From Porticoccus sp964608185 (GTDB lineage Bacteria > Pseudomonadota > Gammaproteobacteria > Pseudomonadales > Porticoccaceae), in assembly GCA_964608185.1 (NCBI GenBank), contig CAZSMR010000037.1, positions 1 through 9,281 on the forward strand: a stretch of DNA of 9,281 bases, written 5' to 3'. The translations under genes were made by a program, and so were the position numbers. Under the pieces are notes generated by a model. It had not been told where the DNA came from. It saw nothing but the letters and a program-made list of their open reading frames with translations, and did no database searches. The stretch's first letter is position 1, and each line of letters starts with the position of its first letter. Shown piece by piece: positions 6,481 to 9,281 of this stretch.

Positions 6481-7785
6481 ATGAACAAAGCATTTTTTTA
6501 TCTATCTTTTATTTTAATGTCAACATTAAGTCCACTTTTAGCGCTTGGAGTCGATAAGGCAACCATACATACTGAAAAAATAATTTTAGGTTCGGGTTGC
6601 TTTTGGGGTGCTGAAAAAGGATATGAATCCTTGGCCGGAGTTACAAGCGCAGTCTCAGGATATGCTGATGGAGATGGTGTCTCACCGATTTATACAGAAA
6701 TAACTAAACTAAAAAATAAATTCAACATGAAAAACCATGCTGAAGTTGTTGAGGTGACTTACAACAAAAATATTATCTCAGTACGAGACCTTTTAATGCA
6801 CTATTTCGAATCGCACGATCCTACTCAAGTGAACAGGCAAGGTAACGATATTGGAACGCAATATAGATCAATAATTTTATACACAAATAATGAACAAAAA
6901 TTAGCTGTTGAAGAGACTGTTTCAGCTTACCAAAAATTACTTTCAGATGCAGGGTACGGAAAAGTAGCAACGCAAATAAAGCCTATTAAAGCATTTTATA
7001 AGGCTGAGACTTACCATCAAGACTACATAAAAAAAAATCCGAATGGCTATTGTCCTGACCACTCAACAGGGATCAAATTTAGTAGGACTGATAAACCAAC
7101 TATATTCGACAATAGTAAACTCTCTAAAGGCAAGCACATAGTAGTCATTGATGCGAAGGGCTACTGTCCTTATTGTGAAAAATTCAAATCACAAGTGATA
7201 AAAAATTATTCTGGTGATATCCCCTTAGTATTTAGATTCGCCGATCAACTAAGTGAATTAGAAATTGATTCACCAACCTGGGCCACACCGACCATTTTAT
7301 TCTTGCAAGATGGAAAAGAATTTTTTGGGCACCAGGGCTACATGACTTCTAAAGATTTTTATCGAGCTTTAGGTTACTTTAAGCTTGGTGATTCAGATGC
7401 ATACAAAGTAGCTTTTGAAGAAGGAACAGATCCAAGGTATTGCGAGCAGTATGAGCTTTTTAAGAACACGCCCGATGGAATTTTTGTGGACAAGATTAGT
7501 GGTTCTCCCTTATTTGATACCAAGGATAGATTTAACTCAGCTTCTGGATGGCTATCCTTCACCCAGCCGATAACTGGTTCTGTATATACAAAATCAGATA
7601 ATCGATTCGGTATGCAGAGAACCGAGATAAGATCAGTAGTATCAGACATTCATCTTGGCCATGTTTTTTCTGACGGTCCCAATGGTTTAAATAGGTACTG
7701 TATAAATGCAACTGTACTAGAGTTTAAAAAGAGAGCAGATGCCAGCTTAAACAAAAAAATAAATGATGAAATAAAAATTGAATAA
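6481..7785 (+). CDS. Exported MsrA-thioredoxin-MsrB fusion, methionine sulfoxide reductase
   Basis: Repairs oxidised methionine in envelope proteins: MsrA reduces the S-epimer and MsrB the R-epimer of methionine sulfoxide. A signal peptide covers about residues 1-23. The MsrA domain (about 32-195) has catalytic C40 in GSGCFWGAE, plus HAEVV, SHDPT, RQGNDIGTQYRS, YHQDY and a probable resolving C191 in NPNGYC. Next comes a thioredoxin-like domain (about 217-305) with C229-PY-C232 and a cis-proline motif ATP at 268-270. The MsrB domain (about 315-416) has HLGHVFSDGP and catalytic C407 in RYCIN. It lacks the four zinc cysteines (ISGSPLF and RSVVSD replace the CxxC pairs), as in Neisseria PilB. Unlike PilB it has Ser355 (SASGW) where the resolving Cys of SGCGW is expected, and Leu replaces Pro in GWPSF. 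PilB orders its domains Trx-MsrA-MsrB, so the order differs. AAGGA directly abuts the ATG, an unusually short spacing. Confidence 0.95.
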   Translation: MNKAFFYLSFILMSTLSPLLALGVDKATIHTEKIILGSGCFWGAEKGYESLAGVTSAVSGYADGDGVSPIYTEITKLKNKFNMKNHAEVVEVTYNKNIISVRDLLMHYFESHDPTQVNRQGNDIGTQYRSIILYTNNEQKLAVEETVSAYQKLLSDAGYGKVATQIKPIKAFYKAETYHQDYIKKNPNGYCPDHSTGIKFSRTDKPTIFDNSKLSKGKHIVVIDAKGYCPYCEKFKSQVIKNYSGDIPLVFRFADQLSELEIDSPTWATPTILFLQDGKEFFGHQGYMTSKDFYRALGYFKLGDSDAYKVAFEEGTDPRYCEQYELFKNTPDGIFVDKISGSPLFDTKDRFNSASGWLSFTQPITGSVYTKSDNRFGMQRTEIRSVVSDIHLGHVFSDGPNGLNRYCINATVLEFKKRADASLNKKINDEIKIE

Positions 7786-8509
7786 ATTCTTAATAGTAGT
7801 GGCAGTTTTCATTTCACCATACAGCAGCTGTTTATCTGACGAGATTACTAAAAAAAGCAGAAATGCTATCTGCCATGACGCGACCAGCCCATATTACTTT
7901 AACGTCAAACGTTTCAAGGCTTTCGACACACTTGAAGCCTGTATCAAGAGTGGCGGAAGACCACCTAGAGTTCGCCAAAATACCTCCAATAGTAACGGTA
8001 CTCCAAGCCCTCTTAGGCATTATTCTCATAAATATAGTCGCGCTAAGTTTGGAAGGTGGCTGGATGAGGACAAAGACTGTCAGAATACCCGTCACGAGAT
8101 CCTGATCGCATCGTCAATTGCTCCCGTTAGCATGAAAAATAGCCGATGTAAGGTTACAAAGGGTCTATGGAACGATCTTTATACTGGAATAACAACCCAT
8201 GATGCTAGAGAGCTTGATATAGACCATTTAGTACCGCTCAAGTGGGCTTGGATTCATGGGGCATCCTCATGGCGAGGCGAAAAAAGATCTGCCTTTGCTA
8301 ACGATAAAAATAATCTATTTGCTGTCACGAAAGCCATCAACCAAGAAAAAAGTGCCCAAGGACCGCTAGAGTGGATGCCTCCTAATAAAAGCTTTCAGTG
8401 CCCTTATATTCGCGCTTTTACTAAGGTAATGGAAAAATATAACTTAACCGTAACTAATAGAGAGAAAGATGATCTAGAGTCCTTACAACTAAAAGTTTGT
8501 AACCCCTAG
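7778..8509 (+). CDS. Secreted HNH/DUF1524-like nuclease
   Basis: A 243-residue protein with an N-terminal signal sequence (about 1-20) and a C-terminal HNH-type nuclease domain of the kind found in exported bacterial DNases. Core signs are WLDEDKDCQNTRHEIL near 94, then DIDHLVPLKWAW with likely general base H150. NDKNNLFAV follows, with N179 as probable metal ligand, then NQEKSAQGPLEWMPPN. Residues 32-62 form a small Cys-containing module ending FDTLEACIKSGGRPP. Seven cysteines include C32/C55, C101/C124 and C208/C242, which may pair as disulfides in an oxidising compartment. Role (nutrient DNA breakdown, toxin, defence) cannot be told; no immunity gene is obvious. The start is TTG at 7778 with no clear ribosome site, overlapping the end of the Msr fusion by 8 bases, which suggests translational coupling. 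A GTG at 7799 is possible but would cut the signal sequence. Confidence 0.85.
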   Translation: MNKFLIVVAVFISPYSSCLSDEITKKSRNAICHDATSPYYFNVKRFKAFDTLEACIKSGGRPPRVRQNTSNSNGTPSPLRHYSHKYSRAKFGRWLDEDKDCQNTRHEILIASSIAPVSMKNSRCKVTKGLWNDLYTGITTHDARELDIDHLVPLKWAWIHGASSWRGEKRSAFANDKNNLFAVTKAINQEKSAQGPLEWMPPNKSFQCPYIRAFTKVMEKYNLTVTNREKDDLESLQLKVCNP

Positions 8510-8588
8510 TGTGTTTGACGGAGGTCTTAGCCATACAATGAAGAAAGCTTCTTGTAAGCATGTTATAAAAATCTAAACGAATGAGAAA

Positions 8589-8843
8589 CTAATACATCAT
8601 CCAAATCATCCATACTTTTGATATCCTTTTAATCTCTTCATGCTTCTTCTCATTAAGCGTTTTTTCTTGCTGTTCTTGTCTCGCAATTTCCTGATGTTCT
8701 TAAGCCTTATTACCCATTTTAAGTATTTGGCTAGTTTCCACTAGAGCTTTACTAGCTTTATCTAAAACGCCCTGCCCCTAGTTGAAACAATTACAGACTG
8801 AAGAAGACAAGAAAAAAATAAGAATCGTAAGTGTGTTTTTTAT
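8589..8843 (-). pseudogene. Decayed small exported coiled-coil protein gene
   Basis: On the minus strand, one frame of 84 codons plus a final TAG (8589-8591) reads as a protein except at three codons. The first codon (8841-8843) is ATA where ATG is expected. It is followed by KNTLTILIFFLSSSVCNC, a convincing signal peptide. Codon 22 is TAG (8778-8780). GQGVLDKASKALVETSQIL and KMGNKA follow. A TAA stands at 8700-8702, then EHQEIARQEQQEKTLNEKKH and EEIKRISKVWMIWMMY, a charged heptad-like helix. Both stops are one C-to-T change from Gln codons (CAG, CAA), fitting the Gln-rich context, and the start is one G-to-A change from ATG. The frame keeps sensible protein character throughout, so it is unlikely to be chance. 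No frameshift is seen. I do not recognise the family. The region 8510-9072 otherwise has no gene. Confidence 0.6.
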
Positions 8844-8936
8844 GGATATTTCAAAAATATATTCATTTTTCCTATGAGTATATTTAAATCATAGTAATTT
8901 CAAATTGAGTTATTTTGTATTAAAAAGTACTTTATT

Positions 8937-8953
8937 GGCACCAATGGAGTGCA
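8937..8953. promoter_or_regulatory. Candidate NtrC (GlnG) binding site
   Basis: GGCACCAATGGAGTGCA has the GCAC-N7-GTGC dyad of NtrC enhancer sites (typical form TGCACC-N5-GGTGCA). Its centre lies about 88 bases upstream of the start predicted from the sigma-54 promoter at 9006-9022, a normal activator distance. Only one good copy was found; strong enhancers often have two. The inference that NtrC binds here rests on this match and on the sigma-54 promoter downstream. Confidence 0.65.
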
Positions 8954-8986
8954 TTATATAGATATATCAATTTTTATTTACAACAA

Positions 8987-8999
8987 AATCAATAGTTTA
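8987..8999. promoter_or_regulatory. Candidate IHF binding site
   Basis: AATCAATAGTTTA fits the IHF core WATCAANNNNTTR at every defined base and sits between the NtrC-like site and the sigma-54 promoter, where IHF bends DNA to bring activator and polymerase together. The consensus is short and the DNA AT-rich, so chance remains possible; position is the main support. Confidence 0.45.
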
Positions 9000-9005
9000 A
9001 AAAAG

Positions 9006-9022
9006 TTGGCACGATTAATGCT
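9006..9022 (+). promoter_or_regulatory. Sigma-54 (RpoN) -24/-12 promoter of the TorF-family porin gene
   Basis: TTGGCACGATTAATGCT matches the RpoN consensus TTGGCAC-N5-TTGCW, with one mismatch (ATGC for TTGC). The invariant GG (9008-9009) and GC (9020-9021) are 12 bases apart, as required. Transcription should start near 9033, giving a leader of about 40 bases to the ATG at 9073. Sigma-54 promoters need an activator; the NtrC-like site upstream suggests nitrogen limitation as the signal. Confidence 0.8.
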
Positions 9023-9072
9023 TTATATTTAATTGAGAGACTTTTTTAAATTAACTTTATCGGAGAAAAAAA

Positions 9073-9281
9073 ATGCAACCATTAAAAAAATTAATCTCAG
9101 TAGCAATGTTAGCCGCAGCTATACCAATTACTGCACAGGCTTTCGAGACTTCTGGAAACATAACATTAGCTTCTGATTATAAATTTCGTGGAATTTCACA
9201 GAATGCAACATCGCCAGCCATACAAGGAGGATTCGACATTGCTTTTGACAATGGTTTCTACGCTGGAATATGGGGCTCAAA
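9073..9281 (+). CDS. TorF-family putative porin (Gcw_chp family), N-terminal part only
   Basis: The window holds 69 codons and two further bases; the gene continues beyond it. A signal peptide covers residues 1-23 (LISVAMLAAAIPITAQA), cleaved by the AQA-F pattern. The mature start, ETSGNITLASDYKFRGISQN, is the hallmark of the Gcw_chp/TorF family of putative outer-membrane beta-barrels, followed by strand-like GGFDIAFDNGFYAGIWGS. The ATG is preceded by CGGAGA with a 6-base gap, a good ribosome site. In many Proteobacteria members of this family stand just upstream of glnK-amtB (PII protein and ammonium channel). The sigma-54/NtrC-type control region here fits that arrangement, but the downstream genes are not visible. 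Substrate is unknown. Confidence 0.88.
   Translation, partial: MQPLKKLISVAMLAAAIPITAQAFETSGNITLASDYKFRGISQNATSPAIQGGFDIAFDNGFYAGIWGS

Larger units (their letters stand above)
8510..9072. other. Long stretch without an intact gene
   Basis: Positions 8510-8588 hold nothing I can support; a 5-bp AT-rich hairpin at 8541-8553 has no T-tract and is not a convincing terminator for the nuclease gene. 8589-8843 is the decayed minus-strand gene. 8844-8936 is very AT-rich without a clear signal. 8937-9072 holds the NtrC-like site, IHF-like site, sigma-54 promoter and leader of the porin gene. Confidence 0.7.

Noticed and set aside
6327..6557. Plus-strand frame of 76 codons between the small charged gene and the Msr fusion
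   Set aside because: Composition is unlike a protein, it overlaps the charged minus-strand gene and the certain start of the Msr fusion, and it has no ribosome site.
7374..7649. Minus-strand frame inside the MsrB part
   Set aside because: Lies opposite conserved MsrB coding sequence; a shadow frame.
7832..8105. Frames on both strands (7832-8095 minus, 7863-8105 plus) inside the nuclease gene
   Set aside because: Both overlap the HNH nuclease reading frame, which has a signal peptide and conserved motifs; they have none.
8541..8553. Hairpin AAGAA-AGC-TTCTT after the nuclease gene as a terminator
   Set aside because: Stem of only 5 mostly A-T pairs and no following T-tract; not convincing.
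8589..8843. Stop-codon reassignment (TAA/TAG read as Gln) to explain the broken frame
   Set aside because: Other genes in the window end normally at TAA or TAG and have no internal ones, so the standard code applies and decay is simpler.
8924..8933. Perfect palindrome AAAGTACTTT just upstream of the NtrC-like site
   Set aside because: Short and AT-rich; matches no operator I know and is expected by chance in such DNA.

Overview
The window looks like an AT-rich chromosomal segment of a gammaproteobacterium, probably aquatic or marine. The grounds are a two-domain GlnE, a umuDC operon under an E. coli-type LexA box, periplasmic redox proteins with PilB-like features, and the start of a TorF-type porin behind a sigma-54 promoter. 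The genus cannot be told from the sequence alone.

Layout. Positions 1-1284 (minus strand) hold umuD and the first 290 codons of umuC, with a LexA box just upstream of umuD. Diverging from it is a long, intact glnE (1418-4375, plus), the bifunctional regulator of glutamine synthetase. Converging on glnE is a minus-strand pair, a small Sel1-repeat protein (5353-5099) and then a secreted SOUL haem-binding-like protein (5047-4436); both use GTG starts with good Shine-Dalgarno sites. Next come a four-helix TMEM205/DUF4149-like membrane protein and a small two-helix membrane protein (plus), and a small charged protein on the minus strand. From 6481 runs a two-gene plus-strand unit: an exported MsrA-thioredoxin-MsrB fusion, overlapped by 8 bases by a TTG-started secreted HNH nuclease. 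The stretch 8510-9072 has no intact gene. It holds a decayed minus-strand gene with two in-frame stops and a lost start, followed by a compact nitrogen-type control region (NtrC-like site, IHF-like site, sigma-54 -24/-12 promoter) that reads into a TorF-family porin cut by the window end.

How it fits together. Three themes recur: SOS mutagenic repair (umuDC), nitrogen control (glnE, and the sigma-54/NtrC-type porin promoter at the other end), and envelope maintenance (periplasmic methionine sulfoxide repair, SOUL protein, secreted nuclease, small membrane proteins). No phage, transposon, CRISPR array, tRNA or rRNA was seen. The points most worth a second look are the domain order and missing cysteines of the Msr fusion, the layered promoter of the porin, and the eroded gene whose three lesions can all be explained as C:G to T:A transitions.
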